From Stenotrophomonas terrae (lineage in GTDB: Bacteria; Pseudomonadota; Gammaproteobacteria; Xanthomonadales; Xanthomonadaceae): DNA of 37,535 bases. The stretch is from the NCBI RefSeq assembly GCF_001431465.1, contig NZ_LDJJ01000046.1, positions 1 to 37,535 on the forward strand. Direction: 5' to 3'. This document shows, piece after piece, positions 15,491 through 23,853 of this stretch (position 1 is the first letter of the stretch; each line of letters opens with the position of its first letter). The notes beneath the pieces were generated by a model. The model saw only the letters and a program-made list of their open reading frames with translations, was not told the origin of the DNA and ran no database searches. The translations under genes and the position numbers were made by a program.

Positions 15491-15631
15491 TCAGCTGCTG
15501 CATCCGGCGTCGCAAATCGGTGTCCGCGAGCGCTTGCCGTACACCTCCATGAACGCGATGATGCAGCGACCTTCACCGTTGAAACATAGCCCGCTCGGGC
15601 ACTCATGATCGAATTTGGACACCTCAGCCAT
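15491..15631 (-). CDS. Possible small Cys-rich protein overlapping the phosphatase start
   Basis: A 46-codon frame begins MAEVSKFDHECPSGLCFNGE, ends in ICDAGCSS and has five cysteines (residues 11, 16, 23, 40, 44). Its first 27 bases are antisense to the start of the PP2C gene; the rest lies in the intergenic region, where a random frame would not be expected to look so protein-like. No clear ribosome-binding site precedes the ATG at 15631. I recognise no family. It could be a small metal-binding protein or chance. Confidence 0.3.
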   Translation of the reverse strand: MAEVSKFDHECPSGLCFNGEGRCIIAFMEVYGKRSRTPICDAGCSS

Positions 15632-16309
15632 GTCGGCCTGCGCCGCCAGCTCAATGAAGACACCTACTACGGTGACGGCGAGCTGGGGCTGTGGCTGATA
15701 GCCGATGGCATGGGCGGCCACGCCTGCGGCGAGGTTGCCAGCGCGCTGGCGCGCGAAACCATCGTCCGCGAAGTCCGCAGCGGTGCTGCGTTGGTGCAGG
15801 CCATCCGCACTGCCGACGAAGAAATCATCCGCACCTCGCGCCGACGCAACGACAGCCTGCCGATGGGTACCACCGTGGTGGCCGCGCGCGTGCAGGGCAA
15901 TCGTTTTGAAGTGGCCTGGGTAGGCGACAGCCGTGCCTATCTGTGGCGCGACGGCAAGCTGGCCCAGCTCAGCCAGGACCACAGCTATGTGCAGGAACTG
16001 ATCGCACAGGGCACGCTCACCGCCGAGCAGGCCCGCGCCCATCCGCACCGCAACGTGGTAACCCAGGCGCTGGGGGTGACCGATCCGGCCCACCTCAATG
16101 TCGCCACCATGACCGGCGAACTGCGCCCGGGCATGCAGCTGCTGATCTGCAGTGACGGCCTCACCGAGGAAGTGGACGATGCCGGCCTCAGCCAGGCGCT
16201 GGCGCACGGCGACTGCAGCGCGCAGGAATGCGTGGATGCACTGGTTGCCGCCGCGTTGGATGGCGGCGGCTCGGACAACATCACCGCCATCCTGGTCCGC
16301 TGCCACTAA
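15605..16309 (+). CDS. PP2C-family (PPM) serine/threonine phosphatase
   Basis: A 234-residue single-domain PPM phosphatase, similar in length to bacterial Stp/PppA enzymes. Motifs in order: LNEDTYYGD (16-24), LIADGMGGHACGE (31-43) with the metal-binding Asp34, WVGDSRAYLWRDG, CSDGLTEEV and GGSDNITAILV at the C-terminus. These supply the acidic residues of the two-metal centre. It is soluble and cytosolic, and would reverse Ser/Thr phosphorylation. No partner kinase is adjacent, so the target is unknown. The start gives the conserved MIEFGHLSHVG; the ribosome-binding site is weak. Confidence 0.94.
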   Translation: MIEFGHLSHVGLRRQLNEDTYYGDGELGLWLIADGMGGHACGEVASALARETIVREVRSGAALVQAIRTADEEIIRTSRRRNDSLPMGTTVVAARVQGNRFEVAWVGDSRAYLWRDGKLAQLSQDHSYVQELIAQGTLTAEQARAHPHRNVVTQALGVTDPAHLNVATMTGELRPGMQLLICSDGLTEEVDDAGLSQALAHGDCSAQECVDALVAAALDGGGSDNITAILVRCH

Positions 16310-16360
16310 GGCGACGGACCAGCGGCTCTACTCCGCCAGCCCAAACCGGGCCGGCGCGAC

Positions 16361-17089
16361 TCAGGCCGGCTCGCTCGCGGCCGGTACCGGCTCACCATCC
16401 CACCAGGCGTGACCGGCCTTCTTGCGCAACCGGGCCAGGCGCGCTTCGTGCGCTTCCTGTTCGGATGCGGTAACCAGCACGCGCGGCCGTGGCAGCAGCA
16501 CCGAGGCATCAAATGCCTGGGCGACGCCGCCGGCATTGCCTGACTCTGCTTCCGGCTGACCAAAGCCGATCTCTTCCTGGCCCGACGTCAGCGCGATATA
16601 GACATCAGCCAGGATCTGCGCATCGAGCAGGCCGCCATGCAGGGTGCGGTGGGCGTTGTCCACGCCCAGGCGCCGGCACAGCGCATCCAGCGAATTGCGC
16701 TGGCCCGGGAAGCGCTCGCGCGCCATGGCCAGGGTATCGGTCACCGTCACCCGGCTGGCCAGGCGGCCCTTGCCGGCCAGGCTCATCTCGTTCTCAAGGA
16801 AGCCCATATCGAACGAGGCGTTGTGGATGATCAGCTCGGCACCATCCACGTAGGCCAGGAACTCATCCACCACTTCCTCGAAGCGCGGCTTGTCGGCAAG
16901 GAAATCCAGCGACAGGCCGGTGACTTCCGCCGCGCCGGATTCAAAGTCGCAATCCGGCTTCAGGTAACGGTGGAAATTGTTGCCGCTGGGGCGCCGCTCA
17001 AGCAGCTCCACGCAGCCGATTTCGACCACACGGTTACCCTTCTTCCATTCCAGGCCGGTGGTTTCGGTATCAAGGACAATCTGGCGCAT
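16361..17089 (-). CDS. dnaQ: DNA polymerase III epsilon subunit (proofreading exonuclease)
   Basis: The 242-residue epsilon subunit removes mismatched nucleotides 3'-5' in the polymerase III core. DEDDh exonuclease motifs are all present: LDTETTGLEW (Asp7, Glu9), IHNASFDMGFL, and HGGLLDAQILADVY with the catalytic His and Asp. The C-terminal tail (after about residue 185) is the linker and alpha-binding segment. The gene follows rnhA by 8 bp on the same strand, the order rnhA-dnaQ known from many gammaproteobacteria. It converges with the PP2C gene, 51 bp away. Confidence 0.97.
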   Translation of the reverse strand: MRQIVLDTETTGLEWKKGNRVVEIGCVELLERRPSGNNFHRYLKPDCDFESGAAEVTGLSLDFLADKPRFEEVVDEFLAYVDGAELIIHNASFDMGFLENEMSLAGKGRLASRVTVTDTLAMARERFPGQRNSLDALCRRLGVDNAHRTLHGGLLDAQILADVYIALTSGQEEIGFGQPEAESGNAGGVAQAFDASVLLPRPRVLVTASEQEAHEARLARLRKKAGHAWWDGEPVPAASEPA

Positions 17090-17097
17090 CGCTTACC

Positions 17098-17550
17098 TCA
17101 GTTGCTCGCGGCGCCAGCGCGCACGCGGATTGCAGCATCGCGGGCCAGCTGGTCCACGCGTTCGTTGTCCGGGTCACCGGAGTGGCCCTTGACCCAGCGC
17201 CAGTCGATCTGATGCCGCTGGGTGGCCTCGTGCAGGCGCTCCCACAGGTCGCGGTTCTTGACCTGGTCACCGCCCGCAGTCTTCCAGTTGCGCCGCACCC
17301 AACTCGGCATCCACTCGGTGATGCCCTGGCGCACGTACTGCGAATCAGTGAACAGAATGATGTTGCAGGGCTCGCTGAGCGTTTCCAGGCCCATGATCGC
17401 AGCCATCAACTCCATCCGGTTGTTGGTGGTATGGCCTTCGCCACCGGACAGTTCGCGCTCATGGCCCTTGTAGCGCAACAAGGCGCCCCAGCCGCCAGGC
17501 CCGGGATTGCCGAGGCAGGCGCCATCGGTATGTACTTCAATTGACTTCAT
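17098..17550 (-). CDS. rnhA: Ribonuclease HI
   Basis: A 150-residue RNase HI that cleaves the RNA strand of RNA-DNA hybrids. [20 protein letters not shown] holds the first catalytic Asp (residue 9); RMELMAAI gives the Glu, FTDSQYV the second Asp, and [18 protein letters not shown] the His and last Asp. Length and order are typical. It lies between the YafS-like methyltransferase (15 bp upstream) and dnaQ (8 bp downstream), so the three genes probably form one transcript. Confidence 0.97.
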   Translation of the reverse strand: MKSIEVHTDGACLGNPGPGGWGALLRYKGHERELSGGEGHTTNNRMELMAAIMGLETLSEPCNIILFTDSQYVRQGITEWMPSWVRRNWKTAGGDQVKNRDLWERLHEATQRHQIDWRWVKGHSGDPDNERVDQLARDAAIRVRAGAASN

Positions 17551-17565
17551 AGTGTTCCGTTGAAT

Positions 17566-18219
17566 TCAGGTCGCCACCGGGCCGCGCCAACTGACGCGAC
17601 TGGCCTTGATCGGGCCGATGAAAGCCTCGGTGCGTTTTTCAGCTTCCAGCACGCACAACGCGCGCAGGGCCGGCAGAGCCGTGCCCGGGGTAGTACCCGT
17701 CTGCGTCCACAGCGGGCCATAGTGCCGCAAGGAGCGACATCGTATGCCTTGTCGCTGCAATAGTGTCCTGCAACCGGTCACCGATGGTGGCCGTGCACCC
17801 TGCCATTGCCAGTGCGCGCGGTACGGGCTGCAGCGGTTGAGTACGGTCATCCAGATCCGCCCACCCGGCATCAACACCCGCGCGCATTCGGACAACAGCG
17901 GCTCCAGCTCTTCGGCCGCCGGGTGTTCGATGACGATGGCCTTGACCGATTCGCTGGGCAGCGGCAGCGGCAAGGCACAGCGCATGTCCCCTGCCCAACC
18001 GGGCGCCAGCGGGTTGCGGTGCAGGCGCAGTCCACGCCCCTGTGGCACCAGCTCCGGCAGCCAGGCGGCGCTGGGGGCCAGCCACAGCCACGACGGCGAG
18101 GGAAATCCGCGCATCTGTTCAGACAGCAGCCGCTGCTCCCACTCCCGCATCGCCTGCGCCCCGGCTTTCTCAAACCAGGGCGAGACTGCAGCTTGACGGG
18201 GGGACGGGGCGGCAGGCAT
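17566..18219 (-). CDS. YafS-like SAM-dependent methyltransferase
   Basis: A 217-residue predicted class I methyltransferase of the Methyltransf_11 type. The SAM-binding region is divergent, but the segment LPLPSESVKAIVIEHPAAEELEPLLSECARVLMPGGRIWMTVL is characteristic of the fold. The position between rnhA and gloB matches E. coli yafS, which supports orthology more than the sequence alone. The substrate is unknown. No signal or membrane segment is seen. It is divergent from gloB with only 11 bp between the start codons. Confidence 0.8.
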   Translation of the reverse strand: MPAAPSPRQAAVSPWFEKAGAQAMREWEQRLLSEQMRGFPSPSWLWLAPSAAWLPELVPQGRGLRLHRNPLAPGWAGDMRCALPLPLPSESVKAIVIEHPAAEELEPLLSECARVLMPGGRIWMTVLNRCSPYRAHWQWQGARPPSVTGCRTLLQRQGIRCRSLRHYGPLWTQTGTTPGTALPALRALCVLEAEKRTEAFIGPIKASRVSWRGPVAT

Positions 18220-18230
18220 TTTCCAATTCT

Positions 18231-18995
18231 ATGCGACTGATCGCCCTGCCCGCATTCCAGGACAACTACATCTGGGCGTTGCAAACACCCGATGAGCGCA
18301 CGATTTTCGTCGACCCAGGCCAGGCCGGGCCGGTATTGGAAGCCGCCGCGCAAGGCATGCAGCCTGCTGGCGTCCTGCTCACCCATCACCACGACGACCA
18401 TATCGGCGGGGTGGCGGAGCTGCGCCAGCGCTGGCCGCGGCTGCGGGTGATGGCGCCGCACGATGAACGCATCGCTTTGGATTGTGAACGAGTCAGCGAG
18501 GGCGACAAGGTAGAATTGTCTGGCTTCGGCTTCACCGTGATGGAAGTCCCCGGTCACACCCGGAGCCATATTGCCTACTACGGCCACGACCATTTGTTCT
18601 GTGGCGACATGTTGTTCAGCTTGGGCTGTGGACGCATGTTTGAAGGTACGCCGGCCCAGATGTTGGCCTCGCTACGGCGAATGGCCGCCCTGCCCCCACA
18701 GACACTGGTCTGCTGCGGGCACGAATACACGCTGGCCAATGCCGTGTTTGCGCGGCATGTCGACCCCACCAACGCGGCATTGCAACGCCGCCAACAGGAA
18801 GCCTCGGACATGCGCAGCAGTTCTCGTCCTACCGTTCCCGCCGTATTGGCCGGTGAACTCCAATGCAATCCATATCTGCGTACCACCGATACCGCCATCG
18901 TCGCAGCGATCGCGGCGCGGCTTGGTCGCGCACCCACTGATGAAGTGGAAGTCTTCGCCGAATTGCGGCGGTGGAAAGACGGTTTTACCGCATGA
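18231..18995 (+). CDS. gloB: Hydroxyacylglutathione hydrolase (glyoxalase II)
   Basis: GloB hydrolyses S-lactoylglutathione to lactate and glutathione, the second step of methylglyoxal detoxification in the cytosol. The 254-residue protein starts MRLIALPAFQDNYIWAL, has the binuclear metal motif THHHDDH (51-57), a second ligand region VPGHTRSHIAYY, FCGDMLFSLGCGRMFEGT with the bridging Asp, and CCGHEYTLAN followed by NPYLRT for glutathione binding. The stop overlaps the mltD start by 4 bp (ATGA). An in-frame upstream extension antisense to the yafS-like gene is rejected because this N-terminus is conserved. Confidence 0.97.
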   Translation: MRLIALPAFQDNYIWALQTPDERTIFVDPGQAGPVLEAAAQGMQPAGVLLTHHHDDHIGGVAELRQRWPRLRVMAPHDERIALDCERVSEGDKVELSGFGFTVMEVPGHTRSHIAYYGHDHLFCGDMLFSLGCGRMFEGTPAQMLASLRRMAALPPQTLVCCGHEYTLANAVFARHVDPTNAALQRRQQEASDMRSSSRPTVPAVLAGELQCNPYLRTTDTAIVAAIAARLGRAPTDEVEVFAELRRWKDGFTA

Positions 18996-20224
18996 GGCGG
19001 CTCTGTCTGCCGTTGGCGCTGGGAATGTTGTTGGGCACGGGCAGCGGCACGCTGGCCGCCCAGGGCCTTCCGATCAGCGCCGGCATGACCCAGAACGTCG
19101 CTGCGCTGACCGCGCTGCCGCTGGACCCGGCCTCGCTGCCGCCAGCCACCACCCGCAACGGCCGCGAGATCTTCGCCAACTTCCGTGAAGGCCTGGCCGC
19201 ACCGCAATGCGACGCCGAAGCCACCAGCGCACGCTGGCGCAAGCAGTTCTCGCACGCCCCGTCGCGGCTGGGCAATGTCGAGGACGACGCGCTGCCGCTG
19301 TTTGGCTATGTCGTCGATGAACTGCGCGCGGCCAACCTGCCGACCGAGTTCGCGCTGATCCCGTTCGTCGAAAGCGGCTACCGCCCGGGCGCACGCAACG
19401 CCAGCGGCCCGGCCGGGCTGTGGCAGTTCATCGCCACGACCGCACGCAACCACCGCGTGCCGATGGAAAAGGGCTATGACGGTCGTCTATCGGCAGTGGA
19501 TTCCACCCGCGCGGCGGTGCGCTACCTGAAAACCCTGCACGGCATGTTCGCTGGCGACTGGCAGTTGGCGGTGATGGCCTACAACGCCGGTGAGTACCGC
19601 ATCCTGCAGTCACTGCGGCGTGGCGGCATGAATGCCCAGAACGCCACTGCCTCCGAGCTGCCGGGCCTGTCGCCGATCACCTATGCCTATGTCGAGAAGC
19701 TGCACGCGCTGGCCTGCGTGCTGGAGCAGGCCGAACACGAGCCGGACCTGATGGCCTCGCTGGACCGGCAGGTGCCGATCCTGAAGGGCCACACCCTGCC
19801 CGCCAACACCACGTTGGCCGCCTGGTCGGCGCAGAACGCACTGGACCCGGCCCGCATCGCCCGGCTCAATCCGGCCCTGACCAGTTCGCGCTCCGGCACT
19901 CGAGTGCTGGCGCCAGCCGCCGCCATTGGCGGCGTCGAGAGCGACAACCGCGACAGCGTGCTGGTGGCCACCCGCGACGCGGAACCTGCAGCTGCTCCGG
20001 CAGCCACAGTTGCCAAGGCCAACAGTCGCCCGGCAGTGGCTGCGCGCAGCGTGGCATCGGCCAGCAGCAATGGCCGCCGCCATACCGTGCGCAGCGGTGA
20101 ATCGGCCTGGACCATCGCCCGTCGCTACGGCATTTCGGTCAAGACCCTGCTGTCATCCAACAACCTCGATGCCAGCGCCGTGCTGAAGCCCGGCATGGTG
20201 TTGCGTTACGAGGAAGTGCGCTAA
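18992..20224 (+). CDS. mltD: Membrane-bound lytic murein transglycosylase D-like
   Basis: A 410-residue periplasmic peptidoglycan lytic transglycosylase. An N-terminal signal peptide (residues 1-24, ending GTLAAQG) lacks a clear lipobox, unlike E. coli MltD. The SLT domain carries the catalytic Glu127 in IPFVESGYRPGA, then SGPAGLWQF and MAYNAGEYRI. After an Ala-rich linker (about 325-360) a single C-terminal LysM domain (HTVRSGESAWTIARRYGIS) binds glycan; E. coli MltD has two. The ATG overlaps the gloB stop, so translation is coupled. The gene pair order gloB-mltD is the mirror of E. coli mltD-gloB. Confidence 0.94.
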   Translation: MRRLCLPLALGMLLGTGSGTLAAQGLPISAGMTQNVAALTALPLDPASLPPATTRNGREIFANFREGLAAPQCDAEATSARWRKQFSHAPSRLGNVEDDALPLFGYVVDELRAANLPTEFALIPFVESGYRPGARNASGPAGLWQFIATTARNHRVPMEKGYDGRLSAVDSTRAAVRYLKTLHGMFAGDWQLAVMAYNAGEYRILQSLRRGGMNAQNATASELPGLSPITYAYVEKLHALACVLEQAEHEPDLMASLDRQVPILKGHTLPANTTLAAWSAQNALDPARIARLNPALTSSRSGTRVLAPAAAIGGVESDNRDSVLVATRDAEPAAAPAATVAKANSRPAVAARSVASASSNGRRHTVRSGESAWTIARRYGISVKTLLSSNNLDASAVLKPGMVLRYEEVR

Positions 20225-20237
20225 GCCTGCGACGGTT

Positions 20238-20737
20238 GTAGGAGCGGCGTAAGCCGCGAAGCTGGAGGCAACCGAATTGCCGCAATCTGCGCGACCAGAT
20301 GGATGAACGGGTTCGCAGCTGATGCCGCTACCGCAAGCAAACCAGAAGCCCGGCCAATGGCCGGGCTTCTGCGTTTCATGTAGTGCCGAGCCATGCTCGG
20401 CAGAAGCATTACCGATAACCCCGTTGTAGGAGCGGCGTAAGCCGCGAAGCTGGGGGTAATGAAATTGCCGGAATGCCTCCAATCGGATGGATCGTCAGCT
20501 TCGCGGCTCACGCCGCTCCCACAGCTATCGGCTGGCACGCTGGGAATGCTCCTGCCGAGCATGGCTCGGCACTACAAAGGCCGCGCTTGTGGGAGCGGTG
20601 TCAGCCGCGAAGCATGGGGCAAATAAATTGCCGGCATGCCCGCATCGGATGGATCGTTAGTTTCGCGGCTCACGCCGCTCCTACAGCTATCGGCTGGCGC
20701 GCCGGTAATGCCCCTGCCGAGCATGGCTCGGCACTAC
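20238..20737. repeat. REP cluster with two palindrome families and a 162-bp duplication
   Basis: Two families alternate. The GTAGGAGCGGCG/AAGCCGCGAAGC type occurs at 20238-20263, 20426-20452, 20497-20522 (inverted), 20589-20613 and 20659-20684 (inverted), with a decayed copy near 20310-20335. The GTAG-TGCCGAGC-CAT-GCTCGGCA type occurs at 20380-20402, 20553-20575 (inverted) and 20715-20737 (inverted). The segment around 20485-20575 is repeated around 20647-20737 with few changes. The 568-bp gap between mltD and ppiD contains these repeats and two terminators and no gene. Confidence 0.85.
20344..20370 (+). terminator. Terminator of gloB-mltD
   Basis: A perfect 12-bp stem (AGAAGCCCGGCC with its complement, AAT loop) is followed by a T-containing run, 120 bp after the mltD stop and within the REP cluster. 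Confidence 0.75.
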
Positions 20738-20743
20738 AAACGC

Positions 20744-20771
20744 AAAAAGCCCGGCGTGTGCCGGGCTTTTT
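20744..20771 (-). terminator. Terminator of ppiD
   Basis: A perfect 12-bp stem (AAAAAGCCCGGC, GTGT loop, complement) sits 21 bp past the ppiD stop and is bidirectional by its flanking A- and T-runs. Confidence 0.85.
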
Positions 20772-20792
20772 GTGTTTACTGCTGCTCGTTGA

Positions 20793-22754
20793 TCAGAGCT
20801 GCGATTCTTCGACCTGCACCTTGTAGCGCTTGCGCATGCCATCGACGTAGGCCTTGGCCGCCGCTGCACCGTCAATCTGGCTCAGCTGCTGCTTCAGCAT
20901 GGTCTGCTGCTGCTCCGGCACTTCGGCCAGGTTGCCCGGGGTCACCTTGGTGACCGCGAACACCGCATAACGGCCCGGCTCCATCTCGACCTTGCCATAG
21001 CTGGGCTTGTCGCCCGCCGGTGCGGCCGCGGTGAATACCGCACGGTTGGCTTCAGCGGTCGGCATCGGTGCGTTGCGCGGCAGGCCCGGCATCGGCAGCA
21101 ACTGCAGCTGCTCGGAAGCGGCCAGCGCCTGCAACGTCTGGCCAGCGCTCAACTTTGCCAGCAGCGCGTCAGCGGCCTTCTTCGAGGCCTCTTCGGAACG
21201 GTGCGCACGCACCGCTGCAATCACCTGCTCACGCGCCTGCGCCAGCGGGATCGCCTGCTCCGGGGTGTGCTCGGTAACGCGGATCATTACGTTGTGGTTG
21301 GTGCCCAGCTCGATCGGGTCGCTGACCGTGCCGTCTTCCTTCAACGCGTCGGAGAACACAGCCTTCAGCACCGCCGGATTGGCCGCGATGCCGCTGGCAG
21401 TGCCACGGTTGAACGGACCCAGGGTCTGCACCGGCAGGCCCACTTCCTTGGCGGCCGAACCCAGCTCCGTCGGATTCTTGTAGACCAGGTCAACCAGACG
21501 ACCGCTCAGCTCGTTGAACGCCTTCTCGCTGTCGGCCTGCAGCTGCTCGGCGGCCAGCTGGTCACGCACTTCCTCGAACGGACGGCCTTCGCCACCCTTG
21601 ATCTCGCGCAGCTTCAGTACGTGGTAGCCGAACTCGGTCTTGACCGGGCCAACCACCTCACCGGCCTTCATCGCGAACAGCGCGTCTTCGAACGGCTTGA
21701 CCATCACGCCACGCTCAACCCAGCCCAGGTCGCCACCGGCGTCCTTGGAACCGGGATCTTCCGAGTTGGCCTTGGCCAATGCGGCAAAGTCGGCGCCCGG
21801 CTGCTTGGCTTCGGCGGCCAGCTTGTTGGCCTTGGCCTCAGCGGCTTTTTCGTCACTGCCAGTGGGAATCAGGATGTGCGAAGCCAGACGCTGATCGGCG
21901 CTGACAAAGCGCATCTTCTCGTCTTCATAGCGCTGGCGCAGGGTGGCCTCATCGGCGGCAGCCACTGCCGGCATGTTGGCCGCATTGATCTCGACGTATT
22001 CAATGGTGGCGCTTTCCGGCTGGCGGAAATCCTTCGGGTGCGCCTTGTACCACTGGTCGATCTCGGCATCGCTGACCGCTGCGGTATCGGCGGCAACTTC
22101 CGGCAACAGTGCGAACTCCACATCGCGGGTTTCGCCCAACAGCTTCAATAGACGCTCGCTCTCACCCTTGGTCACGAAGCCCGACTCGGCCAGTGCGGAA
22201 GGAATGATCGACTGCTGCAGGCTGCTGCGTACCAGCTGCTCGAACATGGCCGGCGTACGCGGCGGCATGCTCTGCGCCAGCGCCAGACGGTACTGGTCCG
22301 GATCGAACTTGCCGTCCTTCTGGAATGCCGGGATCGCGGCGATGTAATCGCGCACGGCCTTGTCACCAATGACGATATGCGCGTCTTCGGCGGCCAGGCG
22401 CACGACCTGCTCGTCGATCAGCTGATCGAGCACGGCGCGCTTGTTCTCGGTGGTTTCAAACTCGCGCGGGTCGAAGTTGTCGCCCTGCTGCTCACGCGCC
22501 TGCATGCGTGCCTGCTCGAAGCGGGCCCGGAAGTCCTCGACGCTGACTTCGTGGTGCTTCCACAGGAAGGACATCGGCCACCACGACGGAGCCGAGCTCC
22601 ACCAGGACGGCGGTGCCGACACCTTGGCAACGTTCTGTGCGCCGACGCCACCGAGGTAGCTGTTGTCGATCACAAACAGGAACGGGATCATCAACAGGCC
22701 CATGATCACCGTAACGATCCAGCCTGAGGTCTTGTCGCGAAGTTTCTGCAGCAT
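20793..22754 (-). CDS. ppiD: Membrane-anchored periplasmic chaperone / prolyl isomerase PpiD
   Basis: A 653-residue protein with one N-terminal membrane anchor (about residues 12-30, WIVTVIMGLLMIPFLFVI) and a large periplasmic part. The N-terminal SurA_N-like chaperone region contains FRARFEQARMQAREQ and LIDEQVVRLAAEDA. The parvulin domain (about 285-385) includes LASHILIP, FAALAKANSEDPGSKDAGGDLGW and FGYHVLKL. PpiD assists proteins emerging from the Sec translocon. The order lon-hupB-ppiD is conserved; here four tRNA genes separate hupB and ppiD, and a terminator (22841-22871) makes ppiD an independent transcript. Confidence 0.96.
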   Translation of the reverse strand: MLQKLRDKTSGWIVTVIMGLLMIPFLFVIDNSYLGGVGAQNVAKVSAPPSWWSSAPSWWPMSFLWKHHEVSVEDFRARFEQARMQAREQQGDNFDPREFETTENKRAVLDQLIDEQVVRLAAEDAHIVIGDKAVRDYIAAIPAFQKDGKFDPDQYRLALAQSMPPRTPAMFEQLVRSSLQQSIIPSALAESGFVTKGESERLLKLLGETRDVEFALLPEVAADTAAVSDAEIDQWYKAHPKDFRQPESATIEYVEINAANMPAVAAADEATLRQRYEDEKMRFVSADQRLASHILIPTGSDEKAAEAKANKLAAEAKQPGADFAALAKANSEDPGSKDAGGDLGWVERGVMVKPFEDALFAMKAGEVVGPVKTEFGYHVLKLREIKGGEGRPFEEVRDQLAAEQLQADSEKAFNELSGRLVDLVYKNPTELGSAAKEVGLPVQTLGPFNRGTASGIAANPAVLKAVFSDALKEDGTVSDPIELGTNHNVMIRVTEHTPEQAIPLAQAREQVIAAVRAHRSEEASKKAADALLAKLSAGQTLQALAASEQLQLLPMPGLPRNAPMPTAEANRAVFTAAAPAGDKPSYGKVEMEPGRYAVFAVTKVTPGNLAEVPEQQQTMLKQQLSQIDGAAAAKAYVDGMRKRYKVQVEESQL

Positions 22755-22840
22755 GGGAAAATCGAGGCCTGAGTGGCGAGCCCGGCAGTTTAACCCGCTT
22801 CCTGCCCCGCGCCCAACTCAGCCGCTGCCAACAACGAACC

Positions 22841-22871
22841 AAAAAAAAGCCCCCGGCTTGCGCCGAGGGCT
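22841..22871 (-). terminator. Terminator of the hupB-tRNA-Val-tRNA-Asp transcript
   Basis: On the minus strand a GCCCTCGGC/GCCGGGGGC stem (one mismatch, GCAA loop) is followed by eight T residues. It lies 10 bp after the last tRNA-Asp. Confidence 0.88.
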
Positions 22872-22881
22872 TTGAGACAAC

Positions 22882-22958
22882 TGGCGGAGCGGACGGGACT
22901 CGAACCCGCGACCTCCGGCGTGACAGGCCAGCATTCTAACCAACTGAACTACCGCTCC
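22882..22958 (-). tRNA. tRNA-Asp(GTC), copy 3 in transcript order
   Basis: A 77-nt cloverleaf with GGAGCGG/CCGCTCC acceptor, encoded CCA and anticodon GTC in CCTGTCACG. The sequence is identical to the two other copies. Confidence 0.97.
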
Positions 22959-23020
22959 ACATTTGACTCGACCACCACCGGTTACCCGGGGCGCGCGCTC
23001 CGAAAAGCGACTTGATTAAA

Positions 23021-23097
23021 TGGCGGAGCGGACGGGACTCGAACCCGCGACCTCCGGCGTGACAGGCCAGCATTCTAACCAACTGAACTACCGCTCC
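23021..23097 (-). tRNA. tRNA-Asp(GTC), copy 2 in transcript order
   Basis: Identical to the copies at 22882 and 23180. The spacers between copies (62 and 82 bp) are unrelated, so only the tRNA sequence itself is kept identical. Confidence 0.97.
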
Positions 23098-23179
23098 ACA
23101 TTTAATTTTTTAGTTTCCTCTCCCTCTTGAGGAGTTTGAGAAAACAAGGCCCCCGATTGCTCAGGGGCCAATTTGAAAC

Positions 23180-23256
23180 TGGCGGAGCGGACGGGACTCG
23201 AACCCGCGACCTCCGGCGTGACAGGCCAGCATTCTAACCAACTGAACTACCGCTCC
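23180..23256 (-). tRNA. tRNA-Asp(GTC), copy 1 in transcript order
   Basis: Identical to the other two copies. A GGCCCC/GGGGCC hairpin in the spacer after it (about 23148-23169) has only a broken T-run, so it may be a processing structure rather than a terminator. Confidence 0.97.
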
Positions 23257-23288
23257 ACACTTTCAAACTGTTACCGCGATGCTTAACT

Positions 23289-23363
23289 TGGTGGGTGCTG
23301 AGGGTTTCGAACCCCCGACCCTCTCCGTGTAAGGGAGACGCTCTACCGCTGAGCTAAGCACCC
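23289..23363 (-). tRNA. tRNA-Val(TAC)
   Basis: The GGGTGCT/AGCACCC acceptor, encoded CCA and anticodon loop TTACACG give anticodon TAC. Its 5' end lies only 12 bp past the hupB stop with no terminator between, so it is probably cut from a hupB transcript. Confidence 0.96.
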
Positions 23364-23375
23364 CAGCTGAGCCGC

Positions 23376-23648
23376 TTAGTTTACAGCGTCTTTCAGAGCT
23401 TTACCAGCCTTGAAGGCAGGATTTTTTGCAGCAGCGATTTTGATCTCTTCGCCGGTCTTCGGGTTGCGGCCGGTGCGTGCAGCGCGCTCGCGAACCTGGA
23501 ACGTACCGAAGCCCACCAGAGTCACGGCCTCACCCTTCTTCAGGGCCTTGGTGATCTCGGCGATGACGGCATCAACCGCACGGCCAGCTTCAGCCTTGGA
23601 CAGGTCAGCAGCACCGGCAACGCCATCAATCAATTCGGTCTTGTTCAT
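23376..23648 (-). CDS. hupB: DNA-binding protein HU-beta
   Basis: A 90-residue nucleoid protein of the HU family. [21 protein letters not shown] is the helical dimer part, [24 protein letters not shown] the DNA-binding arm (with the usual RNPKTG and Pro tip), and [13 protein letters not shown] the standard end. GGGAG precedes the start. It follows lon, as in many gammaproteobacteria, but has its own promoter at 23775-23803. tRNA-Val and three tRNA-Asp genes follow directly. Confidence 0.97.
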   Translation of the reverse strand: MNKTELIDGVAGAADLSKAEAGRAVDAVIAEITKALKKGEAVTLVGFGTFQVRERAARTGRNPKTGEEIKIAAAKNPAFKAGKALKDAVN

Positions 23649-23774
23649 TCTGTAAAACTCCCTTTGCGGTAATCCGCGGAATTATTGAGTGGCACCCGTA
23701 CGTCCCCAAGACGCACGACTGCCGAAGAACCTGCAAACACGCCAGCGAATACCTGCTGCTGCGTGAGTCGCACT

Positions 23775-23803
23775 TTTATACCAGCGCCCCCCTACCCGCG
23801 CAA
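23775..23803 (-). promoter_or_regulatory. Candidate hupB promoter
   Basis: On the minus strand TTGCGC (23798-23803) and TATAAA (23775-23780) are spaced by exactly 17 bp. The resulting leader would be about 120 nt long. Confidence 0.65.
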
Positions 23804-23853
23804 GCTGAAAAGCCTTTAATGACGCGGGTTTCAGGGGGTTTTACGTTCACACT

